DNA of 29,223 bases, taken from IMG/VR virus record IMGVR_UViG_3300050122_000059, positions 1 through 29,223 of that record; one strand, 5' to 3'. Shown here piece by piece: positions 22,445-29,223 of this stretch. The notes beneath the pieces are model-generated. The model saw nothing but the letters and a program-made list of their open reading frames with translations. It was not told the DNA's origin and ran no database searches. A program made the position numbers and the translations under genes. This DNA is from a virus. Every line of letters starts with the position of its first letter. Positions within the stretch are counted from its first letter, which is position 1.

Positions 22445-23428
22445 CTAGTAGGTCGCCATGCCATTGCTGAGCACGCACACCAGCGGAGAGGTGCCACCGA
22501 CGGCCATGGCGGCCTTCCCGACGAGCGCGATCTCCGCGTTGCCACCCTTGGGGTCGACGTCCGGATACTCGGTCTCGAACGCGACCTTGCTGCCGGTGAT
22601 GGCCAGTGAGCCGGTGCCGGCGTTCTCCTTGAGCGTGATCGCGAGCGAGCCATACGGCGCGGTCGGTGAGTAGGCCGAGCCGTCGGACGTCCCGGTGGCG
22701 GCCGTGTTCCACATCGCCATGTCCTCGGGGACGACGGTGAGCTTGCAGGTGGCCAGGAGGAGCGTCCGGGCGCCGGGGTCGTCGGCCTCGAGTGTTCCGG
22801 ATGCGAAGACGGCGTCGTGGCCGCCGTTGAAGTCGATCTCGCCTTCAGTGATGCGGGCCATGACGGGGACGCCACCGACGATGGCGATCTGGAACGTCCC
22901 GCCGACCGGCACGAGGAACGACTCGGAGCCGGTCTCGTCCGTGGTCGGGGTGAACGTCAGCGGGAAGGACAGCACCGTGCCGGCCGCCTTGACCGTCAGG
23001 GTGACGGGCTCGTTGCCCTTCCACTTGAGCGTGATGCCGTCGATCTTCACGTCACGCATGGCGCGCAGCGCGCCGTTGTAGCTCTCGAAGACGCTCAGGT
23101 ACGGCTGCGCGGCCGCGAGCCCGAACGTGTGGACGTAGGGGCCCGCGCCGGTGACGACGTCCGAGCCGAACAGTCCGAGCAGGTACAGGCCGAGCACCTT
23201 CAGGTACGCGCGGGTGTCGAAGCCGACGCCCGAGTCGATGCTCGTGCGGTCGACGTTGGACGGCGTGATGCTCCCGGACGTGACGTCCGCGAAGTCCTGC
23301 TTGGGGACGGAGTCGATGATCTTGCCTCCCGCGACGCCATGAGCGAAGACGGGGTCGGCCTCCAGCGTGCCCTTGGCGACCTGCTTCGCGACTCCGGCGA
23401 GTCCGTATGCCTTATTGAACGGTGACAT
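22445..23428 (-). CDS. Major tail tube protein
   Basis: A 327-residue protein located just before the chaperones, the normal place for the tail tube gene. It is beta-rich with Gly/Thr turns, has 'GITLKWKGNEPVTLTVKAAGTV' and ends in 'AMAVGGTSPLVCVLSNGMATY'. It is longer than minimal tube proteins (about 200), which suggests an extra surface domain. Overlaps the preceding 70-residue gene by 17 bases. Confidence 0.8.
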   Translation of the reverse strand: MSPFNKAYGLAGVAKQVAKGTLEADPVFAHGVAGGKIIDSVPKQDFADVTSGSITPSNVDRTSIDSGVGFDTRAYLKVLGLYLLGLFGSDVVTGAGPYVHTFGLAAAQPYLSVFESYNGALRAMRDVKIDGITLKWKGNEPVTLTVKAAGTVLSFPLTFTPTTDETGSESFLVPVGGTFQIAIVGGVPVMARITEGEIDFNGGHDAVFASGTLEADDPGARTLLLATCKLTVVPEDMAMWNTAATGTSDGSAYSPTAPYGSLAITLKENAGTGSLAITGSKVAFETEYPDVDPKGGNAEIALVGKAAMAVGGTSPLVCVLSNGMATY

Positions 23429-23624
23429 CGGTTGTCTCCTTCTTCGACTTCGGAGCCTTGGGCGTCTCGTCCACAGGCGAGGCGAGGCCGGACCGGATGA
23501 GCAGGTCGATCACGGCCGCGTCGACGTCGGCGGCTTCGACCTCGCCAGCGACGACGTCGACGGAGGTCTCCCCGCGGCCGTCATGCAGCTCGACGTGGGC
23601 GTTTGCTGTGATCGCGTATCTCAT
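23412..23624 (-). CDS. Small late protein, unknown
   Basis: A 70-residue protein with 'VVAGEVEAADVDAAVIDLLIRSGLASPV' and a basic tail. Located between the tail terminator-like gene and the tail tube gene; it may be a connector or assembly factor. The 17-base overlap with the tube gene suggests coupled translation. No family recognised. Confidence 0.55.
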   Translation of the reverse strand: MRYAITANAHVELHDGRGETSVDVVAGEVEAADVDAAVIDLLIRSGLASPVDETPKAPKSKKETTDVTVQ

Positions 23625-23645
23625 GACCTCACTCTGCCTTCCGTG

Positions 23646-24086
23646 TCAGCCGACGAATGCGGAGCACGCGACGTCGATGGTCAGCGCCGCGTCCCGGCTC
23701 CGGGCCTCGGCGTCGGCGACGCCCGAGTCGAACTCGGTGCCGGTGATGACCGCCTGCATGACGACGCCGCCCAGCGAGGGAGCGGCGGTGAGTGCGGCTT
23801 CGATGGCGACCTTGACGGTGTCGACCTCGCTGCGGATCTCGAGTGCGGTCGCGCCCGTCTTCTTGGCGTAGAGCCAGATGTGCAGCGTGAACTTCTCGTC
23901 GTAGCAGACGAGGCCGGACGTGACCTCGGTCCGCTCGGTGATGACCTGCTCGTCGACCCAGCACTCGAGCTCGCCGCGGTCGAGCGGGATGCCGTAGTCG
24001 ACGTGCCACGCTGCGAGCGCGGGCAGCGCCTTCAGCAGCACCGTGAGCGCGTCCTGTGCGGGGAACGCGCGGTCGCCGGTCGCCAT
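23646..24086 (-). CDS. Tail terminator-like / head-tail connector protein
   Basis: A 146-residue protein, start ATG 24086, one base after the upstream stop (the longer 243-residue reading is an antisense-like extension). 'AFPAQDALTVLLKALPALAAW' and 'FTLHIWLYAKKTGATALEIRSEVDTVKVAIEAAL' fit the size and pattern of tail terminators, which cap the tail tube and connect it to the head. Position before the tube gene agrees. Confidence 0.6.
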   Translation of the reverse strand: MATGDRAFPAQDALTVLLKALPALAAWHVDYGIPLDRGELECWVDEQVITERTEVTSGLVCYDEKFTLHIWLYAKKTGATALEIRSEVDTVKVAIEAALTAAPSLGGVVMQAVITGTEFDSGVADAEARSRDAALTIDVACSAFVG

Positions 24087-24087
24087 G

Positions 24088-24933
24088 TCAGCCCACGACC
24101 GGACGGACGCGCCCGAACTGGTTGATGGCCGCGTCGACGTCGGGGATCCCGGTGAAGCCGTCGCGGCCGGCGATAGTGATCCGGTACTGCATCTCGCCGA
24201 TGGTCGACGCGGTCGCGCGCGCCGGGAGCGTCGTGGACGGAACGATGTGCTCCTTGGCCAGGATGAGCGCGGCGCGGCGGATGGGACCAGGCGCGCGGTC
24301 GAAGCCGTAGGAGTAGTGGACGGCGATGTTCGCGAACCCGCGTGGCCACGGGAGCTCGCGGTAGATGGCGTTGCCATCGAACGCGAGCGCGGCCAACTCG
24401 TCGGCTGTGAGAGCGACGCCGTCGACGGTGATCGAGTAGATGCCGCGGATGTCCGTGTTGCGCAGCACGAGCTTCCGCTGGCCGCTTCCCGACACCTTCT
24501 CGCGCGCGCCCCGGGGGCGGAACGCGCACATGCCGTTCTGCTCGACCTGCTCCTCTATCTGATCGCGGCAGCCCGACACGTACGCGTCCGGGTACTTGGT
24601 CACGTCCTCGAACGCGCGGTCGTAGCCGCGGATGTCGGCGACCGTGACGATGGAAGCGCCGACGAGCTCGAACACATCATCGAACTGGCGGGTGTCCGCG
24701 CCGACGACGCATTCCCACATGACCTTGTAGGTGTCCAGCGCGCTCGCCTTGGCGCCCACGAGCGCGTATGACAGGACGCCGCCTGTGACCGCGGCGTCGC
24801 CCGTATCGACCTGCGTCCCGGCTCCGTCATAGACGGTCGCGGTGGCGGGCTCGGTGACGGCGATCGCCACCCCGAGGTCGTCGACAGGCGTGAACGTCAG
24901 CGCGATCAGATCGGCCCCGCGGTACTTCCTCAT
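24088..24933 (-). CDS. Head-tail adaptor protein
   Basis: A 281-residue protein. The first 90 residues are an Ig-like beta domain ('LIALTFTPVDDLGVAIAV'); the rest is helical with 'VTVADIRGYDRAFEDVTKYPDAYVSGCRDQIEEQVEQ', 'ILAKEHIVPS' and 'INQFGRVRP', typical of HK97 gp6-like adaptors that join the portal to the tail. The N-terminal extension is unusual for the family, which is normally about 100-200 residues. Confidence 0.65.
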   Translation of the reverse strand: MRKYRGADLIALTFTPVDDLGVAIAVTEPATATVYDGAGTQVDTGDAAVTGGVLSYALVGAKASALDTYKVMWECVVGADTRQFDDVFELVGASIVTVADIRGYDRAFEDVTKYPDAYVSGCRDQIEEQVEQNGMCAFRPRGAREKVSGSGQRKLVLRNTDIRGIYSITVDGVALTADELAALAFDGNAIYRELPWPRGFANIAVHYSYGFDRAPGPIRRAALILAKEHIVPSTTLPARATASTIGEMQYRITIAGRDGFTGIPDVDAAINQFGRVRPVVG

Positions 24934-24980
24934 CGGTTCTACCTCCTGGAACCATCGTGGCCGCGGTGTCAGCGGAGACA

Positions 24981-25008
24981 GGCCAGGCCCGGGAAACCGG
25001 GCCTGGCC
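24981..25008. other. 12-bp perfect hairpin, GAAA loop
   Basis: GGCCAGGCCCGG at 24981-24992 pairs perfectly with 24997-25008 around a GAAA tetraloop. It sits between the small capsid-adjacent gene and the adaptor gene. There is no T-run, so it may act as an RNA processing or stability element, or a partial terminator on the minus-strand late transcript. Confidence 0.7.
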
Positions 25009-25032
25009 GCGAACGTGATGCTTGGGAGCGGG

Positions 25033-25269
25033 CTACTCCGCTGCCGTCTCCGGCTCCGGCGCTGCTTCCGGCTCCGGCGCTGCTTCCGGCTCCGCTGCCG
25101 TCTCCGGCTCCGGCTCCGGGTCGTTCTTCCCTGCGGCCGTCACGACACCGGCCTCGAGCAGGCGCGCGGCCCGCTCGGCGTCCGCGACGATGCTCTTTCC
25201 GACTGCGACGACCTCGCCGGTGTCGGCGTCGATGAACTCGGAGATCACACGGAACTTGGTCTTTGCCAC
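25033..25269 (-). CDS. Small capsid-adjacent protein with Pro-Glu repeats
   Basis: A 78-residue protein: an N-terminal 50-residue domain ('FRVISEFIDADTGEVVAVGKSI', 'AERAARLLEAGVV') followed by a Glu/Pro/Ala repeat tail encoded by near-identical short DNA repeats. Small genes with this N-terminal pattern often follow the capsid gene in siphoviruses. Strong hairpins flank it on both sides, so its expression can differ from its neighbours. Confidence 0.65.
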   Translation of the reverse strand: MAKTKFRVISEFIDADTGEVVAVGKSIVADAERAARLLEAGVVTAAGKNDPEPEPETAAEPEAAPEPEAAPEPETAAE

Positions 25270-25294
25270 GGGACACCCCTCTCTTCATGGAGTC

Positions 25295-25327
25295 GGGGCC
25301 GGAGACCCGCGTAAGGTCTCCGGCCCC
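25295..25327. terminator. 13-bp perfect hairpin just after capsid gene
   Basis: GGGGCCGGAGACC (25295-25307) pairs perfectly with 25315-25327 around a seven-base loop. It starts ten bases beyond the capsid stop on the minus strand. There is no T-run in the sequence that follows (GACTCCATGAAG), so it may be a partial terminator or a 3' stabiliser that raises capsid mRNA over downstream genes. Confidence 0.65.
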
Positions 25328-25336
25328 GCACGGTGA

Positions 25337-26677
25337 CTAGGCGCTGACGAGGTCCAGGCCGACGAACGGAGACACGGTCGTGACGCCGTCCTCCAGCACG
25401 AGCGGGCCCGTGAGCCAGCCCTTGCCGTCGACGGAGCGGTTGATCTTGACGATCATCCGGTCCCGCTTGAACAGCGCATGCTGCGAGGCGGAGATCAGCG
25501 GCTGCATCCCCTCCTTGATGAGGTAGTACGAGAAGTCGCACAGGATGAGGTCACCCTTGGTGCCCTTCGCGCCGACCTTGCCGGTGTAGATGACCGGGAT
25601 ACCGTCGAGCGTGTCTGCCACGCCCTTGGTCGGGTCGCCGGTCCAGTACACGCGGTTGCCGGCCTTGTCCTTGATGTCGCGCAGCGCCGGGTACAGGCCC
25701 TGGCTGGCGACGAACACGGCGCGGTCGCGGCACTCGGGGTGCAGGGCCGTGCCCATCGCGAGCACGTCCTCCCACAGGACCGTTCCGGCCGTCTGGCGGT
25801 GGATGTAGATCATGCCGAGACAGTTGCGGACGCCTTCGGGAGCGGCCGCGGCGCTGGGACCGGAGAGGAACTTGAAGTCCTCGCTGTTGACCAGCGCGTT
25901 GCCGAGCAGGCGCTCGACCAGGCCCGAAGCGGAACCGGCGTTGCGGAAGAACTTGTTGGTCTCGGTGACCATCGCGCGGACGCTCTTGGCCTGCACGGTG
26001 ACCATCGAGGTCTTCGGCTCGGTGGACGACGCATCGGCGTCGGCCTCCTCGTCCTCCCAGTAGACCTCGACGCCGCCGAACATGTTGCCGGCGCCCGTCT
26101 GGTTCAGCGCGCGCATCTGGAGCGGGGCGTCCGGCATGTCCCCGCCCGCGATGATGGCCGCGCCGTGGTTGCGCACGATCGGCGTCACGGTCGGGGCCTC
26201 GAGGATGCGATCGAGGAACAGCGTCGGCAGCGGGAATCCGCCGACCTCGGGAGCGCCGGTCGTCGAGACCTCGTTGCGGAACTCGAGACCGCGTGCGGCG
26301 ACCTCGCTGGGGTTGAAGCACACGTCGGCGATGAACTCTCCGACGTTCTTGTAGCCGTAGGTCTCCTCCGGGCCGTACTTGCCGGCGATGACCGGGCGGA
26401 TGCCGCCGAACACCTTCGCGCCCGGCGTGAGCTTCGCCAGGGGCTCGAGCTCGGCCACGAGCGCGTCCGCGTCGACCTCGCCGGTCGCGGCGGCATCGTA
26501 CTCCGCCTTGGCGTCCTTGAACGCCTGGTACTCGGACAGGTCCTGGAGCTTCGAGCCTTCGGGCACGGTGGCGCTCTCAAACGCCGCCCGGGCCTGCTCC
26601 TGGGCCTGGTACTTCGCGGCAGCTTCCGCCTTTGCGGCGGTCCGCTGAGCGCGAGCCATGCGCAGCTTGTCAGGCAT
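25337..26677 (-). CDS. Major capsid protein, HK97 fold
   Basis: A 446-residue protein. The N-terminal 100 residues are a helical, Ala/Glu-rich scaffold-like (delta) region, usually removed by the prohead protease. From about 110 on the HK97 pattern follows: 'EFIADVCFNPSE', 'STTGAPEVGGFPLPTLFLDRILEA', 'RNHGAAII', a domain with 'VTVQAKSVRAMVTETNKFFRNA', and the C-terminal 'GDLILCDFSYYLIKEGMQPLISASQHALFKRDRMIVKINRSVDGKGW'. The protease gene is immediately upstream. Confidence 0.95.
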   Translation of the reverse strand: MPDKLRMARAQRTAAKAEAAAKYQAQEQARAAFESATVPEGSKLQDLSEYQAFKDAKAEYDAAATGEVDADALVAELEPLAKLTPGAKVFGGIRPVIAGKYGPEETYGYKNVGEFIADVCFNPSEVAARGLEFRNEVSTTGAPEVGGFPLPTLFLDRILEAPTVTPIVRNHGAAIIAGGDMPDAPLQMRALNQTGAGNMFGGVEVYWEDEEADADASSTEPKTSMVTVQAKSVRAMVTETNKFFRNAGSASGLVERLLGNALVNSEDFKFLSGPSAAAAPEGVRNCLGMIYIHRQTAGTVLWEDVLAMGTALHPECRDRAVFVASQGLYPALRDIKDKAGNRVYWTGDPTKGVADTLDGIPVIYTGKVGAKGTKGDLILCDFSYYLIKEGMQPLISASQHALFKRDRMIVKINRSVDGKGWLTGPLVLEDGVTTVSPFVGLDLVSA

Positions 26678-26709
26678 GCTACGTTCTCCTTCCAGAGATC
26701 CGGGCGACG

Positions 26710-27594
26710 CTACAGCAGCGCCGCTACTTCGCTACCTACAGTGCGAGACGTGTCAGCCGATCCCTCGGCGGCGCCTTCCTCGGGGCCTTCCGGGTCGTCC
26801 GGCTCATACGTCGGGTCCACGGAGGCGATGACCGACTGGACCTTGACCTCGGCCTGGTCGATGAGATCGAGAGCGTCCTTGAGCGTCTGCTCATTGCCGG
26901 CGGACAGCACCCGACCGTCAGCGAGCACATCGGGCTTCGAGAAGCCGAACGCGGCGATCGCGGACGCGAACGGGACGCTGCCCTGGTGCGCGAGAGCGGC
27001 CGCCTCGAGCCCGGTCACGATCTCGTCGGCGAATCCCCAGTCGATGAGCTCCTGCGGGTCGAGCAGCGTCTCAGCGACCAGCGCGGCCTGCAGCTCCTCG
27101 ACCGTCTTGGTGCAGCGCAGCATGTACGTGGTGACCATGCCGGCGCCGACCTTGTCGAGCCAGTCGGCGAGGTCGCGGAAGTCTGCCGAGTTGCCGCACG
27201 CCATGGTCCACGGCTGGTGGATGAGCGCGGTGGCGTTGTCCCAGACCTGCACCGTGTCGCACGAAAACGCGATGACGGTCGCGATGGACGCGGTCTGCGC
27301 CTCGATGATCGCGGTCGTGTGCGCGGCATGCGCTCGCAGCGCGTTCGCGATCGCGATACCGTCAGTGACGCTGCCGCCGGGAGAGCTCACGTGCAGCACG
27401 ATCTCGTCGGTGGTGATGGCCGCGATCTGCTGGCAGAGCACCTTGGCGGACAGGCTGTCGTCCCACCAGTCCTCACCGATGACGTCATAGATCCAGATCT
27501 CGGTCACGGTGCCGCCCAGCGCCTGCGCCTTCGGCTTGACCTCGTACCAGGCGCCCTGCGCACGCGGGAACTTCATGAGGGCCTTCGGCTTCAT
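26710..27594 (-). CDS. ClpP-like prohead maturation protease
   Basis: A 294-residue protein. It has the ClpP-type serine protease fold: 'IVLHVSSPGGSVTDGIAIANAL' (67-86), nucleophile Ser103 in 'AQTASIATVIAFSCD', His126 in 'ALIHQPW', and a 'LLDPQELIDWGFADEIV' end region. The C-terminal 100 residues are helical and acidic and may act as an internal scaffold. It overlaps the end of the portal gene by four bases and lies between portal and capsid, as in HK97-type phages; it removes the capsid protein's scaffold segment. Confidence 0.92.
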   Translation of the reverse strand: MKPKALMKFPRAQGAWYEVKPKAQALGGTVTEIWIYDVIGEDWWDDSLSAKVLCQQIAAITTDEIVLHVSSPGGSVTDGIAIANALRAHAAHTTAIIEAQTASIATVIAFSCDTVQVWDNATALIHQPWTMACGNSADFRDLADWLDKVGAGMVTTYMLRCTKTVEELQAALVAETLLDPQELIDWGFADEIVTGLEAAALAHQGSVPFASAIAAFGFSKPDVLADGRVLSAGNEQTLKDALDLIDQAEVKVQSVIASVDPTYEPDDPEGPEEGAAEGSADTSRTVGSEVAALL

Positions 27595-28961
27595 TTCGTG
27601 CTCCTATCTCCGCCGCGGATGGCTTCCGCGAGCAGCGCGGATCCGGCGTCGAGTTCCCCGGCGGGCGGCTCCACGACCGGCTTGACGTGCTCGGGCGCAT
27701 AGCCGAGCGGGTAGCCGTTGCCAGCGACCCATGGCAGGTTCGCGGGGTTCTTCGGGTCGTTCACATCACCGATCGGGGGCAGTTGCCGGCTCTGGCGCCG
27801 CTCGTTGGTGACGGTGGTGCCTGACTGCATGTCCATGAGGTCGGCGCGGGCCTGAGACTCGGGCTCGGGCCGCAGTAGCTCCGTCATGTCGAAGCGCAGG
27901 AAGGCGTTCGCCCACATCGGCTCGCTGCGCACGAGCTGCGTGTTCAGGAACTCCTCGATGAGCGTGATCTTCGGGCCGACGCCGTCTGTGTAGAACGACC
28001 GGCGCCACTCGACCGCGCTCGCGTAGGTGGCCGGCTGCCCGCTCGTAGCGAATCCGAGAAGGGACGGCTGCACCGAGTAGCAGGCGCACACGTCCTCGCG
28101 TGCAGACTGGCGGACGGTGATGAGGCCAATGTCGACGGCGGACAGGCCGGTGAGCGGCTTAACGTCGCTGTCCGGTCCGAGAATCGCGTACTGCTTGCCA
28201 TTCGGGCCGGAGTACAGCGAGTCGAGCATCTCGCGGGTGGCTGCGACCGTCTCCGTGTCCTTCAGGTTGATCTTGGTCGTGAACACGGACTTGGCTGAGA
28301 AGCCGTGCGCGAGCGCCTCGTCCTGCCAGTCCATTGCGTGGTCCTCGATACCGATGGACCTACGCAGAGGCTCGATCGGCGATGTGCCATGCCCGACGAG
28401 CTCCATGTAGAGGCAGTCCTCCGGCGCCAGCACGTAGAACTGGCCGTCGAGCATGACCTGGAACGCCTGGTAGCCGCGGATGTCCCAGATCGGGATGACG
28501 CACCACCACGGGATCGGCCAGCACTCGACCGGCGGCGCACCGGGAGATGGCCGCAGCTTCCAGGCGAGACACTTGCCGTGGACGAGCAGGTCGAATCCGA
28601 GTCGCTCCTTGAACTCCCACTGGGAGTGGCCCTTCCACGGTTCGACCATGAGGTTGGCGAGCGAGAGCACGGGGGTGACTGCGAGCTCGCCGCGAGAGGC
28701 GATCGGACGCGCCCGGACGCGCTGCCGCGAGTCGCCATCGTCGCCGAACTCGTACGCCTTGATCGGCAGGCGGCAGATGCCTTCGAGCAGCCGGTTCACG
28801 ACCGCGTTCACTCCCGGCTGCTTGGCGTAGATGGCCTCATACGCCATCGTCGAGTAGCGGTCGTAGAACTTGCCGGGGAGCCCCTGCGAGCCCCACCGCT
28901 GGTAGCCCGGCGTGATACTGCGAACGGACGTCGGCAGGCCCTTGCTCAGGAGAACGGTCAC
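27591..28961 (-). CDS. Portal protein, HK97-type
   Basis: A 456-residue protein. Portals form the ring through which DNA enters the head. Visible family features are 'AIYAKQPGVNAVVNRLLEGICRLPIKAYE', 'LGFDLLVHGKCLAW', 'YQAFQVMLDGQFYVLAPEDCLYM', 'SPIEPLRRSIGIEDHAMDWQDEALAHG', and 'PSLLGFATSGQPATYASAVEWRRSFYTDGVGPKITLIEEFLN'. GTG start at 28961 overlaps the stop of the small upstream gene by four bases. Confidence 0.95.
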   Translation of the reverse strand: MTVLLSKGLPTSVRSITPGYQRWGSQGLPGKFYDRYSTMAYEAIYAKQPGVNAVVNRLLEGICRLPIKAYEFGDDGDSRQRVRARPIASRGELAVTPVLSLANLMVEPWKGHSQWEFKERLGFDLLVHGKCLAWKLRPSPGAPPVECWPIPWWCVIPIWDIRGYQAFQVMLDGQFYVLAPEDCLYMELVGHGTSPIEPLRRSIGIEDHAMDWQDEALAHGFSAKSVFTTKINLKDTETVAATREMLDSLYSGPNGKQYAILGPDSDVKPLTGLSAVDIGLITVRQSAREDVCACYSVQPSLLGFATSGQPATYASAVEWRRSFYTDGVGPKITLIEEFLNTQLVRSEPMWANAFLRFDMTELLRPEPESQARADLMDMQSGTTVTNERRQSRQLPPIGDVNDPKNPANLPWVAGNGYPLGYAPEHVKPVVEPPAGELDAGSALLAEAIRGGDRSTK

Positions 28962-29197
28962 TGAGACTCACCCGGCCCTACGACCTGGATCCAGTCGACG
29001 TTGACGCGAGGGATGGCCTGCTCACCGTCGACCGGCGTGAAGTCCTTCGCCCCGGCCGGGGCCGCGGACGCGTGGATGACCACGACCACGTCCGCATAGA
29101 CGCCGTACAGGACGCCCCTGATCGACGTGCCGCCCTTCAGCTGCACGACGACGTTCGGACATGACTTGCGCGCGAGGAATGAGCGGAATCTGTTCAT
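28958..29197 (-). CDS. Small protein upstream of portal, Sm-like pattern
   Basis: A 79-residue protein. 'NVVVQLKGGTSIRGVLYGVYADVVVVIHAS' resembles the Sm/LSm core ('V.V.L..G....G.L...D....') and ends in 'NVDWIQVVGPGESQ'. Such small genes are common between terminase and portal in actinophages, with unknown function. Overlaps the portal start by four bases. The fold call is tentative. Confidence 0.6.
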   Translation of the reverse strand: MNRFRSFLARKSCPNVVVQLKGGTSIRGVLYGVYADVVVVIHASAAPAGAKDFTPVDGEQAIPRVNVDWIQVVGPGESQ

Positions 29198-29223
29198 GCC
29201 TCGATGGTGCGGGACGTGTCAGC
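29194..29223 (-). CDS. C-terminal end of upstream gene (terminase expected)
   Basis: The last codons read Ala-Asp-Thr-Ser-Arg-Thr-Ile-Glu-Ala-stop, and the TGA (29196-29194) overlaps the next ATG by four bases, the coupling used throughout this operon. Only nine residues are visible, so the identity as terminase large subunit is inferred from gene order alone. Confidence 0.35.
   Translation of the reverse strand, partial: ADTSRTIEA

Noticed and set aside
22500-22875. N-terminal part of the 319-codon minus-strand frame (21916-22875)
   Set aside because: It lies within the tail tube gene in another frame and is Arg/Ser/Pro-rich; only its part after the slip site is used, as the frameshift extension.
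1-29223. Diversity-generating retroelement or reverse transcriptase near the fibre gene
   Set aside because: No reverse transcriptase motif and no template/variable repeat pair found by eye.

Overview
The window is a large part of a temperate, tailed (siphovirus-type) phage genome with high GC content, most likely infecting an actinobacterium. The host guess rests on the GC-rich codon use, a DUF1906-type endolysin, a DUF5047-like tail protein, and an attachment core that is the 3' half of a high-GC tRNA-Leu(CAA). No host gene is visible. Almost all phage genes read on the minus strand. The terminase genes are missing and would lie beyond the two ends of the window; only a few codons of the gene before the portal gene are present.

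Layout, left to right. (1) 1-5,672, minus strand: early operon of tightly overlapping genes. Reading in the transcription direction: two small proteins, a Rad52/Erf-like annealing protein with an SSB-like C-terminal tail, a DUF1351 protein, two membrane or hydrophobic mini-proteins, a transglycosylase-like exported protein, a RusA resolvase, a small phage protein, a holin-like membrane protein, a SANT/GcrA-like DNA-binding protein and a partial ParB-like protein. (2) 5,711-7,625: lysis/lysogeny switch, with an excisionase-like gene (minus) divergent from a small XRE-type repressor and a tyrosine integrase (plus). (3) 7,631-7,930: attachment site, a tRNA-Leu 3' half flanked on both sides by short direct repeats that look like integrase arm sites. 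Both arms next to one core indicates an intact attP, so the sequence appears to be the circular or viral form rather than an integrated prophage end.

(4) 7,944-13,660: accessory ('moron') region. Two plus-strand genes follow attP, then a cassette of two plus-strand genes and one minus-strand gene bracketed by two terminators with identical stems. Next, on the minus strand, come a fused DNA methyltransferase/Mrr-like nuclease and a three-gene PIN-domain module. An IS1595/ISXO2-type transposase remnant sits exactly where this region meets the phage late genes. (5) 13,652-29,223, minus strand: late operon. In transcription order it runs Sm-like small protein, HK97-type portal, ClpP-like prohead protease, major capsid, small capsid-adjacent protein between two strong hairpins, head-tail adaptor, tail terminator-like protein, small protein, major tail protein, tail assembly chaperones with a likely -1 frameshift, gp10-like protein, tape measure, two minor tail proteins, a collagen-like modular tail fibre, endolysin, and a membrane-anchored coiled-coil protein.

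The switch decides between integration (repressor plus integrase at attP) and expression of the early recombination/replication genes, which lead into the late operon. The accessory block between lysis genes and attP carries probable anti-competitor functions (restriction-modification fusion, PIN ribonuclease) and membrane proteins that could act in the lysogen.
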